Origin: Balneolaceae bacterium
Lineage (GTDB): Bacteria > Bacteroidota > Rhodothermia > Balneolales > Balneolaceae
NCBI GenBank assembly: GCA_007693745.1
Contig: REDA01000039.1
Span: 124,001-188,000, forward strand
DNA length: 64,000 nucleotides
Reading direction: 5' to 3'
Position 1 is the stretch's first letter, and every line of letters begins with the position of its first letter. Of the stretch, positions 26,770-36,920 are shown in pieces. Both the position numbers and the translations under genes were made by a program. The notes beneath the pieces are model-generated. The model was not told where the DNA came from. It ran no database searches and saw only the letters and a list, made by a program, of their open reading frames with translations.

Positions 26770-27912
26770 TTAGTCTGTCTCCTTACGAATCTTAAAGCCA
26801 TTTTCAGCAAGCTTTTTCTCCATTTTGAAGTGAGTCAGATCTGCTGAAACCATCTCACTGATTAATGAATGAACGGAATACCTGGGTTCCCAGCCAAGCT
26901 TTTCTCTTGCTTTGGTTGCATCTCCGACCAGTAAATCAACCTCCGTCGGACGGAAATATCTCGGATCCACCTTTACTAAAGTGTCTCCCTCTTTCTTCTT
27001 CAAAGTCAGATCAAGTTTTCGGATCAAATCTTCATCCAAAGACTCGATGACTCCGGTCTCCTCTATTCCCTGTCCTTCAAACCGGAGATGAATTCCCAAT
27101 TCAGCAAAACTGAGTCTAATAAACTCTCTAACTTTGGTCTTGACTCCGGTGGCTATAACAAAATCATCCGGTTGTTCCTGCTGCAACACAAGCCACATCG
27201 CTTCAACATAATCCTTTGCATGCCCCCAGTCCCTCTCAGCATCCATATTGCCAATATAGAGAGTGTCAAGTAATCCAAGTGATATTCTTGAGGCTGCACG
27301 GGTAATTTTCCGGGTTACGAATGTCTCCCCTCTTCTGGGTGACTCATGATTAAAAAGGATTCCGTTGCATGCATACATGTTATAGGCTTCCCTGTAGTTC
27401 ACTGTAATCCAGTACGCATACATCTTTGCCACACCGTAGGGTGATCTCGGATAGAACGGGGTAGTCTCTTTCTGAGGCACTTCCTGAACAAGGCCATACA
27501 GTTCAGAAGTGGAAGCCTGATAAATCCTGGTTTTATTTTCGAGACCGAGAAGCCTCACTGCCTCCAGAATTCTCAGAGTTCCCAAGCCGTCTGCATTTGC
27601 AGTGTATTCAGGGGTTTCAAAACTGACTTTCACGTGACTCATAGCGGCCAGATTATAGATCTCATCCGGCTGAGTCTCCTGGATAATTCGTGTAATATTC
27701 ATGGAGTCAGTCATGTCTCCGTAATGCAGTACAAGAGAGGGATTCACTGTATGAGGATCTTCATAGAGATGGTCAATCCTTTCAGTGTTAAAAAGACTTG
27801 CCCTTCGTTTGATCCCATGCACTTTATACCCTTTACCGATAAGTAATTCGGCAAGATATGATCCATCCTGTCCTGTAATACCGGTAATGAGTGCTGTTTT
27901 CGTAGCTGACAT
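26770..27912 (-). CDS. gmd: GDP-mannose 4,6-dehydratase
   Basis: Converts GDP-mannose to GDP-4-keto-6-deoxymannose, the first step to GDP-L-fucose. 380-aa extended SDR with [14 protein letters not shown] at the N-terminus, Thr135/Glu137 in STSELYG and the YxxxK pair Tyr159/Lys163 in [12 protein letters not shown]. The partner reductase is encoded at 31462-32406. It is the last gene of the minus-strand half of the exopolysaccharide locus. Confidence 0.96.
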   Translation of the reverse strand: MSATKTALITGITGQDGSYLAELLIGKGYKVHGIKRRASLFNTERIDHLYEDPHTVNPSLVLHYGDMTDSMNITRIIQETQPDEIYNLAAMSHVKVSFETPEYTANADGLGTLRILEAVRLLGLENKTRIYQASTSELYGLVQEVPQKETTPFYPRSPYGVAKMYAYWITVNYREAYNMYACNGILFNHESPRRGETFVTRKITRAASRISLGLLDTLYIGNMDAERDWGHAKDYVEAMWLVLQQEQPDDFVIATGVKTKVREFIRLSFAELGIHLRFEGQGIEETGVIESLDEDLIRKLDLTLKKKEGDTLVKVDPRYFRPTEVDLLVGDATKAREKLGWEPRYSVHSLISEMVSADLTHFKMEKKLAENGFKIRKETD

Positions 27913-28024
27913 AAACTATCTCATTAATTGATCAGAAGAAATAATTCTCAACTGCAATTTCTGTTACCCGAATGCACATTCTCAACAGTGAAGGACTTCA
28001 ATACAGAGATCATACCGTGCTGGT

Positions 28025-30586
28025 TTATCTGTCTTGCAGTCTGTCCAACAGAGTAATAAACAGGAGTGCAGTAGAGGCAATGCTGGATGCAAGAGCTACT
28101 GTTTCCTGAGGGGACAGTTCTCTTGATGCCGGTTTTTCAGGAATGATGATAGTTGCACCCGGTTCCACATCAGGATTTTTCCTTAATCGTAAAAACCTTC
28201 TGGTTCTGTCCACTTCACCATTTGCATACACAATGTAGGCTCTGTGTCTTTGCCCCCGGTCTGTTGTGCCACCTGCAGCATCCACATAACGTTGCAGTCC
28301 TCTTCCGGGCACAAAACGCATGGTAACAGGGGCAAGTACGCCTCCTTCAACTCGGACAGTCTGAAACTGTCTTGGAATCCGTATGATATCCCCTTCCTGT
28401 AATCTCAGATCGTTGATACCACCCGGAGATTTCAAGGCCTCTGCCAAACGAATTCCAACTGGAGTAAAAGTAGTGTCATTAATCGTCTGAAACCGATCCA
28501 AATCAACATTCTCAAGATTCAGACTAGATAAGAGTTCACTTCTGTCCAGATCTTCTCTCTCAACATCTCTTGCAGTAATCTCGAGGATACGCTGCATGGA
28601 AGCACCACTTGGAAAAGCATACTGAGATAAGCCTCCGGCTTGCCTGATAACATCTGAGAGTCTTGCATCTCTGGTTTCCAGGACATATTCACCCGGAAAC
28701 TGAACTTCACCTTCAATTCGGACCGTCAGCTGTCTTTGATAATTGGGTTTGGTTCGAACAAAAACTCTGTCAAAAGGCTTTAATTGAAATTCAGCGTCTC
28801 TCCCCCTAAATGAAAAATTGGGTTCAACTTCAAACTGAAAAACTTCAGCCATTTGATTTACCTTTACCCTTGTGTCCTCTTCAACAACTCTTCGCGCAAC
28901 TTCAACCCGATAAGCTGCAGCCTCGTCTCTGAGCCCGTTTGCCAGAAAAATTGCATCCTCCAGCGTCATGCCGTCAAGAAACTCAAAACGATCCGGTTTG
29001 TTCACTGCACCGGATACCTGAATCGTAAATGTTTCCTGAAGATCAAAAATTGAGCTGATCCGGACCTGATCATCTTTTCTTAACAGAATATCATCAGCAT
29101 CGCCATTCAAAATATCCCGAACAGAAAAGGCAATGCTTTCGAGCATTAAATTGTCCATCTGTCTGAGAATAATCCCTCTGTCCAGAAATGCATCTTCCTT
29201 TACTCCCTCAGCTTTCTCTATCAGTTCGGTAAGTGTCAATCCTTCTGTTAGTTCATAATCTCCCTCCTTGAAAACCGCTCCTTCAATCCTGACACGATTT
29301 TCGTATCTGTCAACAATAGATGTAATCTCGATGGTATCACCATTACGCAGTTCTATTTCACCACCCTCCGGCCATTTTACATCGGATATGGATCTTTGAA
29401 TGTTTGTTGTCCTGTGAATAATAATTCTTTCAGTGTAGGCATTTTCAGAAAACCCTCCATTAAATTGAATGAGATGCTGAAGGGTTTCACCATCTTTCAG
29501 CTCATAGATACCTGGTCTTTTTACTTCACCACTTAAACGTATACGGTTGATATAGGGGTTTACTTTAATAATATCCTGATCTCGTAGTCTGATATTATCT
29601 GATTGATCAGCATGGATGATAAGATCGTACAAATCGAAGTCTGCTACTATCTCATTTCCCCTGATAACCTGTATTGATCTCCATGATCCTGTTCTGCTTG
29701 GACCACCGGCAGCATACAGCATATTAAAAACTGTTGCCAGCGACGAAACTGTATAGGATCCTGGCTGAGTTACTTCTCCGATCATATTTACATTAATGCT
29801 TCTGACCCTGCCAAGTGAAATGTCAACGAAGGTATTTGCCCGCTCTGGTTCATTCAGATTAATGCCAGAATAAATCCGCTGAAGATTGGTTACAATGCGT
29901 GTTCTGGCTTCATCAAACCGCAGGCCACTCACCTGGATAGGACCGAGATTAGGAATTCTGATATATCCATCAGGGCTAACGATCAATCTGTATTCAGCTT
30001 CAGCAGCACCGTAAATATCGATCTGTATTTCGTCGTCAGCTCCGAATATGTAATCAGCAGGAGTGGGGATATTAAACGAGGGTTCAAAAGACATTGATGA
30101 ACCCGAAAAGAGATTGGCTCCAAATATTGGAAATCCTTCATCAATAACCAATTGCAACTGCCTCAAGACATCTGCCTCATCTCTCTCCTGTACAAGTCTC
30201 CTTAGTTCAGAAATCAAAACTTCATCTTCGAGATCCATGAATGGTGGAAATAGTAAATCGGCCTGTTCTGCAGTCCTGCCAGTTGGAGTAACTCCTGATT
30301 CCCCCCTTTCATCACGACCTGTCGCAATACGATTTAATCTGCTTGTCAGTTTTGATACTTCGGAGGCAGGCATTCCCCTGGCCCGCGCAATATTTCCAAC
30401 TTCCTGAACACTAAATCCCTGAGCCTGCATCTGCCGAAAGAAATTCAGCAGTTGATCATCCGAAAGATTATCCACCTGTACATTCTGAATGTCTGTCAGA
30501 TTTACACTTCCCGACTGGGAATATAATTCTGTCTGACCTGCCAGAATGAGTAATAGCGTAAAGATAAAAATGAAAATTTTCTTCAT
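28025..30586 (-). CDS. Outer-membrane polysaccharide export protein with multiple SLBB domains (OPX family)
   Basis: 853 aa, much longer than Wza (about 380). A signal peptide (MKKIFIFIFTLLLILAGQT) precedes a helical region, the Poly_export domain (TPADYIFGADDEIQIDIYG near residue 175), then about six SLBB repeats, recognised by segments such as VNMIGEVTQPGSYTV, IRLSGEVKRPGIYELKDGE, IQVSGAVNKPDRFEF and VRIEGEVQFPGEYVL. A hydrophobic C-terminal helix follows. Such long OPX proteins form the outer-membrane and periplasmic channel for exopolysaccharide. It lies 23 bases after the sugar-transferase gene in the same operon. Confidence 0.92.
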   Translation of the reverse strand: MKKIFIFIFTLLLILAGQTELYSQSGSVNLTDIQNVQVDNLSDDQLLNFFRQMQAQGFSVQEVGNIARARGMPASEVSKLTSRLNRIATGRDERGESGVTPTGRTAEQADLLFPPFMDLEDEVLISELRRLVQERDEADVLRQLQLVIDEGFPIFGANLFSGSSMSFEPSFNIPTPADYIFGADDEIQIDIYGAAEAEYRLIVSPDGYIRIPNLGPIQVSGLRFDEARTRIVTNLQRIYSGINLNEPERANTFVDISLGRVRSINVNMIGEVTQPGSYTVSSLATVFNMLYAAGGPSRTGSWRSIQVIRGNEIVADFDLYDLIIHADQSDNIRLRDQDIIKVNPYINRIRLSGEVKRPGIYELKDGETLQHLIQFNGGFSENAYTERIIIHRTTNIQRSISDVKWPEGGEIELRNGDTIEITSIVDRYENRVRIEGAVFKEGDYELTEGLTLTELIEKAEGVKEDAFLDRGIILRQMDNLMLESIAFSVRDILNGDADDILLRKDDQVRISSIFDLQETFTIQVSGAVNKPDRFEFLDGMTLEDAIFLANGLRDEAAAYRVEVARRVVEEDTRVKVNQMAEVFQFEVEPNFSFRGRDAEFQLKPFDRVFVRTKPNYQRQLTVRIEGEVQFPGEYVLETRDARLSDVIRQAGGLSQYAFPSGASMQRILEITARDVEREDLDRSELLSSLNLENVDLDRFQTINDTTFTPVGIRLAEALKSPGGINDLRLQEGDIIRIPRQFQTVRVEGGVLAPVTMRFVPGRGLQRYVDAAGGTTDRGQRHRAYIVYANGEVDRTRRFLRLRKNPDVEPGATIIIPEKPASRELSPQETVALASSIASTALLFITLLDRLQDR

Positions 30587-30609
30587 TTAAAAGAGAGTAT
30601 AATTAAAAA

Positions 30610-31347
30610 TCAGTGAGCATTTGTATCCAGGTTGATCATCTTTGTAACCGTTTTCAGGACAATATATATGTCCATGGATAGCGTATTCTTTTGTACATAA
30701 ATCAAATCGTAATCCGTCCTCTTTCTCATGAGTTCTACATCATATGTTCCGCCCCTGTACCCTTTTACCTGAGAAAGACCCGTGATCCCCGGCTTGACTG
30801 CATATCTGTAAAAAAAATCGTCAAACATTGAATTCCAGTAGGCACACTCTTCGACGGGATAGGGACGTGGCCCCACCAGACTCATCTCTCCTTTCAGTAC
30901 ATTGATAATTTGCGGCAATTCATCAAGATTGAGTAAACGCAAGAATTTTCCGAATGCAAAAATCCTCTCGTCATTCTCAAGAGTAATATCCGGCTTCCCG
31001 TTGGGTATTACCTTATCAGTGTTTCTCATTGTACGGAATTTGTAACAGGTGAATACAGTACCATTCTGACCTGTTCTTTTCTGCTTGTAAAACACGGAGC
31101 CCTTTGATGAGATTTTAATACCCAAAGCTATAAGCGGATAGAGCATCAAGCAGAAAAAAAGAGCGATAATACCCAACGACAAATCCATCACCCTTTTGCC
31201 TTTGTACTGCCTGACTCGTAAATCATTATAGGTTTTTTTGTTCAGACTGAATCTTTTCTCGCGCTGTTCTTTCTCATTCTCGGGATTTTCGAACTCCTGC
31301 TCCAATCTTTGCTTTACCGTCTGAACTTCGTTAAGTGATAAATCCAT
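30610..31347 (-). CDS. Polyprenyl-phosphate sugar-1-phosphate transferase, WbaP/WcaJ-type (monotopic)
   Basis: A 245-aa monotopic phosphoglycosyltransferase that starts repeat-unit assembly on undecaprenyl phosphate. A short N-terminal region and one hydrophobic segment (about 55-80) precede the catalytic core: GSVFYKQKRTGQNGTVFTCY, KFRTMRNTD, LDELPQIINVLKGEMSLVGP, RPYP and KPGITGLSQVKGYRGG. The multi-helix N-terminal part of full WbaP is missing, as in the minimal PglC-like form. The sugar is unknown. A second, polytopic initiator is at 52769-53818. Confidence 0.93.
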   Translation of the reverse strand: MDLSLNEVQTVKQRLEQEFENPENEKEQREKRFSLNKKTYNDLRVRQYKGKRVMDLSLGIIALFFCLMLYPLIALGIKISSKGSVFYKQKRTGQNGTVFTCYKFRTMRNTDKVIPNGKPDITLENDERIFAFGKFLRLLNLDELPQIINVLKGEMSLVGPRPYPVEECAYWNSMFDDFFYRYAVKPGITGLSQVKGYRGGTYDVELMRKRTDYDLIYVQKNTLSMDIYIVLKTVTKMINLDTNAH

Positions 31348-31461
31348 TTAAAATACGTTGGCTCGCACTGCATTTAAAATAAGCAGAAATTTACCGTCTT
31401 TAACTATGATTTACAATAAGAAATTTAAGAGTCCTGGTTCCGGATATGCAAAACATGAAAC

Positions 31462-32406
31462 CTAAGTTCTCATCGATTCCCGATTCAGAAGGAACCATTC
31501 ATACGTTTTCTCAATCCCTTGCCTGAGCCCTGTTGAATATCTCCAGCCCTCATTTTCCATCCTTGAAACATCCATTAACTTTCTGGGTGTCCCGTCAGGC
31601 TTGGTGGCATCCCATTCAATATGCCCCTTATGACCTGTAATATCACGGATCAGTTCAGCAAGATCACGGATTGTAATGTCCCTTCCAGCGCCTACGTTAT
31701 ATAAATTTTCACTCATCGTTCTCCCCATACTAAAATAGACAGCATCTGCCACATCATCCACGTAGAGAAACTCTCGCATCGGATTCCCGGAACCCCACAA
31801 GATTACACTGGAGTGATGATTCTCTTTCGCTTCATGAAATTTCCGGATCATCGCAGGCAATACATGTGAGGTACGAAGATCAAAATTATCTCCAGGTCCG
31901 TAAAGGTTTGTGGGCATAAGACAGTAATAATCCCTGCTATGCTGCTTTCGCAAAGCCTCACAGAGCTTTACTCCGCTGATTTTGGCGATTGCATACCACT
32001 GATTTGTTGTCTCCAGTTCACCGGTCAGCAAGGCACTCTCTTTCATAGGTTGTACTGCAAATTTCGGATAAATACAGGAACTGCCTAAAAAGATTAATTT
32101 GGGTACGTCATTCAGGTGAGAAGCATGAATAATATTATCCTGAATAATTAAATTATCATGAAGAAAGTCATATGGATACTCATGATTTGCCAGTATCCCC
32201 CCTACTCTTGCAGCTGCAAGAATCACCAATTCAGGTTTGTGATCTGAAATAAAATCGGCAACATCGCTCTGGATTCGTAAATCCAACTCATCTTTCGATT
32301 TTACAACAACGTTATGAAAACCTTCCTTGGCAAGCCTTCGGTAAATCGCTCCGCCAACCATTCCCTTATGACCGGCAAGATATATTTTGCTATCCCTGGT
32401 AATCAT
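31462..32406 (-). CDS. fcl: GDP-L-fucose synthase
   Basis: Epimerase-reductase that turns the Gmd product into GDP-L-fucose with NADPH. The ATG at 32406 gives 314 aa beginning MITRDSKIYLAGHKGMVGGA, the family's N-terminal Rossmann motif; a longer reading to 32523 lies inside the upstream gene and was rejected. GSSCIYP and the YxxxK motif (WYAIAKISGVKLCEA) are present, as is GPGDNFDLRTSHVLPA. The start overlaps the WecG-family stop (ATGA). Confidence 0.95.
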   Translation of the reverse strand: MITRDSKIYLAGHKGMVGGAIYRRLAKEGFHNVVVKSKDELDLRIQSDVADFISDHKPELVILAAARVGGILANHEYPYDFLHDNLIIQDNIIHASHLNDVPKLIFLGSSCIYPKFAVQPMKESALLTGELETTNQWYAIAKISGVKLCEALRKQHSRDYYCLMPTNLYGPGDNFDLRTSHVLPAMIRKFHEAKENHHSSVILWGSGNPMREFLYVDDVADAVYFSMGRTMSENLYNVGAGRDITIRDLAELIRDITGHKGHIEWDATKPDGTPRKLMDVSRMENEGWRYSTGLRQGIEKTYEWFLLNRESMRT

Positions 32407-33170
32407 GATGATATTTTTATCGACTTTAGTTTTTGAATAATAACAAGAGGAATAAATTTCGGAGCCTCTATAAGGTATCTCGAAAATAATCTTTTTGGTT
32501 CCTGAAGTAATCTGTAGAACCATTCAAGGCCATAGTGCTGCATCCATTTTGGCGCCCTGCTGATATTGCCTGATACCACATCAAATGCTGCTCCTACCCC
32601 AATCGCAACAGAAATATTAAGTTTTTCCAGATGCTCCGCTATCCAATAGTCCTGTTTTGGTGCTGTCAAACTCACCCAGAGCACATCAGCACCCGACTCA
32701 TTGATTCTATTTATGATTCTCTCATTTTCATCTTCGGAAAATTTCTCTGCATAAGGAGGTGAGTAGGTACCTGCAATTTTCAAATCAGGATAGCTCTGCT
32801 TTAATTTTTCAGAAAGTTGATCTGCCACTCCTTCCGCCGCTCCAAGAAAGAAAAATGTAAAGCCAAAGTCAGAAGAAATTTTTGAAAATTCAGGAAGCAG
32901 ATCCAAACCTGTCACCCTGCCTCTGATCGGTTCCCCGAGTAACCTGGACGCCCATACCAACGGAACCCCATCAGCAGTGGTTATGGCAGAACGATTATAT
33001 ATCTCCATCAGGCCGGGGTCTTCCCTGGCCCACAGGATGCAGTTTACCGGAGTAACTGCTACCTGAATTTTGTCTCTGTTACGAATGGCCTCACTCATCC
33101 GGGTCATTGTTTCATCAAGATTGTATCTGCTCACTTCAACCCCGAGAATATTAACTCTTTCCTGAACCAT
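32403..33170 (-). CDS. WecG/TagA/CpsF family glycosyltransferase (GT26)
   Basis: A 255-aa GT26 enzyme. Family motifs are TPVNCILWAREDPGL, ITTADGVPLVWASRLLG with the catalytic-site Asp of TADG, TGLDLLPEF, VSLTAPKQDYWIAEH and GVGAAFDVVSGN. Members add the second sugar (ManNAc or ManNAcA) to a polyprenyl-diphosphate-linked HexNAc. This suits the WecA-like initiator and the UDP-HexNAc dehydrogenase elsewhere in the locus. The gap from the upstream glycosyltransferase is 11 bases. Confidence 0.93.
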   Translation of the reverse strand: MVQERVNILGVEVSRYNLDETMTRMSEAIRNRDKIQVAVTPVNCILWAREDPGLMEIYNRSAITTADGVPLVWASRLLGEPIRGRVTGLDLLPEFSKISSDFGFTFFFLGAAEGVADQLSEKLKQSYPDLKIAGTYSPPYAEKFSEDENERIINRINESGADVLWVSLTAPKQDYWIAEHLEKLNISVAIGVGAAFDVVSGNISRAPKWMQHYGLEWFYRLLQEPKRLFSRYLIEAPKFIPLVIIQKLKSIKISS

Positions 33171-33181
33171 AATCAGATCGT

Positions 33182-34378
33182 TTAAGTCCGCTTGCTTTCC
33201 ATCTGCCGTGCATTCTCGTATATCTCCATTAACTGTTCATAATTTCGAGACGGCGTGTATTTTTCAATGTATGTCGCTCTGGCATTTTTGCCGAGCACAC
33301 CAAGTTTAGATGGATCAGATAGCAGACCGGAAATGATACCATACAGCTGTTCAATATTTCCCGGCTCAAATAGTATTCCGTTCTTGCCATGTTCAATCAT
33401 CGCCATCGGATTTCCAATCTCTGAACTGATTACAGGACACCCCATGGCAAGTGCCTCCAGCAAAACAATCGGCATACCCTCATACCAGAGTGTCGGAAAG
33501 AGCAGAGCCAGAGACTCGGAAAGCAATTCGAAAATCTCTTTTCTACTCTTTGTACCCACCCATTTCACTGTTTGCAAGTTCTCTGTACTCTTTTGCAACT
33601 TTTCCCTCATCGGCCCATCCCCTACAATCCATAGTTCCACGGGGATTTCATATTTCAGCCAGCACCTTATCATTTCCTGCACTCCTTTTTCATGGCTGAT
33701 TCTCCCTACATACAAAATCCGCTTTTTTTTCTTTTCAGAAAGTTTGAGACCCTCAAATTCCAGAAGCGGATCCCTTATGAAATTGGGCTTTGAGAATATT
33801 TTCTTTTCTGGCAGCCCACCCTTAACAAACTTCCCTTTTGAAAACTCAGACAGTGCAATAAAAGCTGTGGGTGAACTGTTCCAGGTACCCTTTCTTCTGT
33901 GATATTCAATCATATGAGCCGTTACAGCAGTTTGCAGAACAGAATTACGATAGACTCCATCTGCCACACACCTGTATGCACTCCCTTCAACACTTCGTTC
34001 ATCGATCCTGCCTTTGTAATACATCAGACCGTTGGGATGAATCAGTCTGTAATTATGAAGCGTCATTACCGTGGGCACACCGGCATCCCTCGCGGCATCA
34101 AATATGGAAGGAGACAACAGCGGGAAGAAATTATGAACATGAATGATATCATAGCTCTTCTCCATCAGCTTCTGATAGAACCATCTTTTTGAGTCCCGAT
34201 TGTAATGTGTGTTAAATATAAGCCGTAACCTGCTGTAAAATGATGACAGCTGCTCACGGTTATCAACAACAAGCTGATCCACCTCATGCGATTCCTTCAG
34301 TAGTTCAAACTCCTGATTCAGAACTGTCCACTCTCCTCCCGGTGTTCTGTACTGATTATAAACCTGAAGTATATTCAT
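33182..34378 (-). CDS. Glycosyltransferase family 4
   Basis: 398 aa, GT-B fold. The N-terminal domain starts MNILQVYNQYRTPGGEW. The C-terminal donor-binding domain has KRILYVGRISHEKGVQEMI and the EX7E-type motif in EGMPIVLLEALAMGCPVISS. A cytoplasmic retaining transferase acting on the repeat unit; donor and linkage cannot be told from sequence. It lies between the Wzy-like and WecG-type genes. Confidence 0.92.
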   Translation of the reverse strand: MNILQVYNQYRTPGGEWTVLNQEFELLKESHEVDQLVVDNREQLSSFYSRLRLIFNTHYNRDSKRWFYQKLMEKSYDIIHVHNFFPLLSPSIFDAARDAGVPTVMTLHNYRLIHPNGLMYYKGRIDERSVEGSAYRCVADGVYRNSVLQTAVTAHMIEYHRRKGTWNSSPTAFIALSEFSKGKFVKGGLPEKKIFSKPNFIRDPLLEFEGLKLSEKKKKRILYVGRISHEKGVQEMIRCWLKYEIPVELWIVGDGPMREKLQKSTENLQTVKWVGTKSRKEIFELLSESLALLFPTLWYEGMPIVLLEALAMGCPVISSEIGNPMAMIEHGKNGILFEPGNIEQLYGIISGLLSDPSKLGVLGKNARATYIEKYTPSRNYEQLMEIYENARQMESKRT

Positions 34379-34399
34379 GATTTTAAGACTGATACTATG

Positions 34400-35809
34400 C
34401 TAATTTGTTTCTTTTGAAAACCGACCTGAGTGAACTATTCTTATTCTTCGGTATGAAAAATTACCAGCTCTCTCAAAACTAAGCAGCATTCCAATTGCAA
34501 GCCAGAAAGGAAACGAATGGTGTGGTCCCTCGAGCACCACGTTAAAGAAAGCAAGTACATACATCACCATCAGAAATCCTGAATTAAGCAGAAATAGACT
34601 GTAAAAATCATCCCCATCCCTGTTCTTGTATCTGATCAGATCAATTGAAACACGTAAAGGTTTAATCAAGGCATACAGAAATATCGGAAAGATCAATATC
34701 CCGAACCTTGCCAGTATATTCAAATAGGAATTGTGGGGCTGGGCATTTCCGCCAAGATCGCGAATCTGAAAATAAGTGAGGTTTATTGTCGAGTAAAAAA
34801 TATTCTCATACGCATACATAACTGGTTTACCTACGCCGTAACCCAAGAGAAAAAATTCATTAAATTTCAGCAGAACCTGTTGCCAGGAGAGAAATCTGTA
34901 ATTGATATTCCCCTCTTCAAGTGAGCTTTTTTGATCTAAAATCCTGAAAATATCCACGTCGACAAGAGTATTGTAATAGACCAGAAATGCAAATAACAGA
35001 ACAACACTAGAAAATCCATAAAGAACGATAGTTCTTCTGGAAACCCAGGTTCCCAGCCAGAAAATGAAGAGCAATCCAAGGATAATCCCAAAAAATATGG
35101 ATCTGTGGAAAATTGTAAATACAGCCGGTATCATAACCAGTGAAATCAGTTTATACTGCCATCCTATCTTGCGAAAGGGCAGAAAAAGCGAAACTACTAT
35201 CAGGGAAGGAAGAATGTAACCAACCCCGAATCGGAAACCCTCGAATGTGATCCTTTTAAACCCGAGTAAAATCATTCCGGCTTCATAAAAATACGCCAGG
35301 GCTTTCAGCACAATGAACATCTTCAAAAAAAGAAGAAAGAGCTGATAGTGGCTTTTATCCCTGAAAACGTGATAGACAACCGGTACCCAGAGTGCATACA
35401 GTAGCATAAATGAGTCTCTGACAGCATCAAGCCTGAACTCAATAAAGTAGACCATTGCGAAGCCTGCACCTATCAGAATTAATACGTAATAAACGGCCAG
35501 TATTTTTCTGATTTGCATCAGATCCTTTGCATAGGAAAAAACTAAAATGGTCAGGACAATCTCCGTTAAAAAGAGCGGTTCAAAGCCCAGATATGCAAAT
35601 GCACGTTCCCCAAAAAGCATGTGAAAAGCGTAGATAAAAAAAATCAACTCCCTCCAGTGAAGATCCGATAAAGCGTTATGAATCTTCTCTTTATATATAA
35701 CAAACAAGCCGGCTGCCGCAAGCACAGCTGCAAGCAGTAAATCTTCATAAAAAAAGAATGGAAGTACTAAAAGAAGCGAAAGGATATGTATGTCTGCCCG
35801 TCTGGTCAA
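34400..35809 (-). CDS. O-antigen ligase/polymerase-like membrane protein (probable Wzy)
   Basis: 469 aa with about 11 membrane helices and the O-antigen ligase/polymerase-type long loop containing NAQPHNSYLNILARFGILIF, where the PHNSYLxxLARxG pattern is typical of the Wzy_C/WaaL superfamily. Within an exopolysaccharide locus with Wzz, polymerase (Wzy) is more likely than ligase. The only sensible start is TTG at 35809, which overlaps the stop of the upstream gene as TTGA. Confidence 0.85.
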   Translation of the reverse strand: MTRRADIHILSLLLVLPFFFYEDLLLAAVLAAAGLFVIYKEKIHNALSDLHWRELIFFIYAFHMLFGERAFAYLGFEPLFLTEIVLTILVFSYAKDLMQIRKILAVYYVLILIGAGFAMVYFIEFRLDAVRDSFMLLYALWVPVVYHVFRDKSHYQLFLLFLKMFIVLKALAYFYEAGMILLGFKRITFEGFRFGVGYILPSLIVVSLFLPFRKIGWQYKLISLVMIPAVFTIFHRSIFFGIILGLLFIFWLGTWVSRRTIVLYGFSSVVLLFAFLVYYNTLVDVDIFRILDQKSSLEEGNINYRFLSWQQVLLKFNEFFLLGYGVGKPVMYAYENIFYSTINLTYFQIRDLGGNAQPHNSYLNILARFGILIFPIFLYALIKPLRVSIDLIRYKNRDGDDFYSLFLLNSGFLMVMYVLAFFNVVLEGPHHSFPFWLAIGMLLSFERAGNFSYRRIRIVHSGRFSKETN

Positions 35810-36846
35810 AAGTGTACCACTTCATTCAGAATTTTATCGGTTTCAGATGCAACGTCTTTCCAGCTTCTGCTGATTCCAGCCCCTTGACTCTCAGGAAGAT
35901 CCGATATAAAAGCTCTGATTTCTTCAGGATCCCCGATGTAGTGATAGTTCGGATGACTCTTTTGAATCTCACTTCCGGACTTATTCGAAATCGTAATTAA
36001 TCCGTTACTCAGATATTCAAATGTCTTTAAAGAGCTGTTGTAAAATCCCCATCGGCACCAGGAGTAGTCACCATAGAAAGCAAGTCCTGCATCCGCATTT
36101 GAAATAATAAATTCCACATCCTGTCTGTCCAGTTTTCTGAATACATTTATATTTGCATTTTCAAAGTGAGACATCAGGCCGTCATCTTCTTCTTTCACAA
36201 TTAAATAGAAGATAATCCCGTCACTTACATTTTTTATAACCCATGTGAGGAGTTCAATATCTTGTAATTTATTGACCGAACCGGACCAGATCACTAATTT
36301 TTGTCCCTCGTCTTTTATTTTCTTTACTCTGCAGAGAATACCGGGACTTACTCTCTTCTCGTCAATTCTGAAGCGGTTCGCTCCATTTTCAATTACAAAC
36401 ACATTCTCCAGGCCAAGCTGTTTCCTGCAGTAGTTTTCTATCGGAGCACTCACAACAATTACAGCGTCTGCCCGCTTGAGAATTTTTGAATAAATAGTAT
36501 CAATCACCGAAATATACGCATTGCTTTTTCCATGCAGCAACAGCTCATCTGAAGGAGTATTCAGTTCAACGACAATTTTTTTTCTGAACAAAATCAGCAG
36601 CAAAACGAGCATATTTCGGGGTTTGAGAAAAAAATCCATCCTCACGTAAAACAGATCACAATTTCTCAGCATCCATAAAAAACCTGCCACCGGATTAGAC
36701 AGCTTGTTTGTATAAGGATCACTCTCACCATTTAGTTTATACAGACGGTGCCCCAAAAAAGATAACTCTTTCGCAAGATGATACCCATGTATAGCGGCAC
36801 CCCCTTCAACCGGAAAAAAGTTGTAATAGAGATATCCAATTTTCAT
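35806..36846 (-). CDS. Glycosyltransferase (GT-B, GT4-like)
   Basis: 346 aa with an N-terminal domain beginning MKIGYLYYNFFPVEGGAA and an acceptor/donor boundary near ADAVIVVSAPIENYCRKQLG. The C-terminal domain has KLVIWSGSVNKLQDIELL and SLKTFEYLSNGLITISNKSG in place of a full EX7E motif, so the family assignment is approximate. Its stop overlaps the Wzy start; it is likely co-translated. Confidence 0.82.
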   Translation of the reverse strand: MKIGYLYYNFFPVEGGAAIHGYHLAKELSFLGHRLYKLNGESDPYTNKLSNPVAGFLWMLRNCDLFYVRMDFFLKPRNMLVLLLILFRKKIVVELNTPSDELLLHGKSNAYISVIDTIYSKILKRADAVIVVSAPIENYCRKQLGLENVFVIENGANRFRIDEKRVSPGILCRVKKIKDEGQKLVIWSGSVNKLQDIELLTWVIKNVSDGIIFYLIVKEEDDGLMSHFENANINVFRKLDRQDVEFIISNADAGLAFYGDYSWCRWGFYNSSLKTFEYLSNGLITISNKSGSEIQKSHPNYHYIGDPEEIRAFISDLPESQGAGISRSWKDVASETDKILNEVVHF

Positions 36847-36920
36847 TGATTTCGGTTAACAATCATGATCATTAATTACGAATCGGTTGCAGTTGATTTT
36901 TATCTCAGATTCCGGCCAGT

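Noticed and set aside
32407-32523. N-terminal extension of the GDP-fucose synthase into the WecG-family gene
   Set aside because: The family's N-terminal motif starts right at ATG 32406, and the extension lies in another gene.
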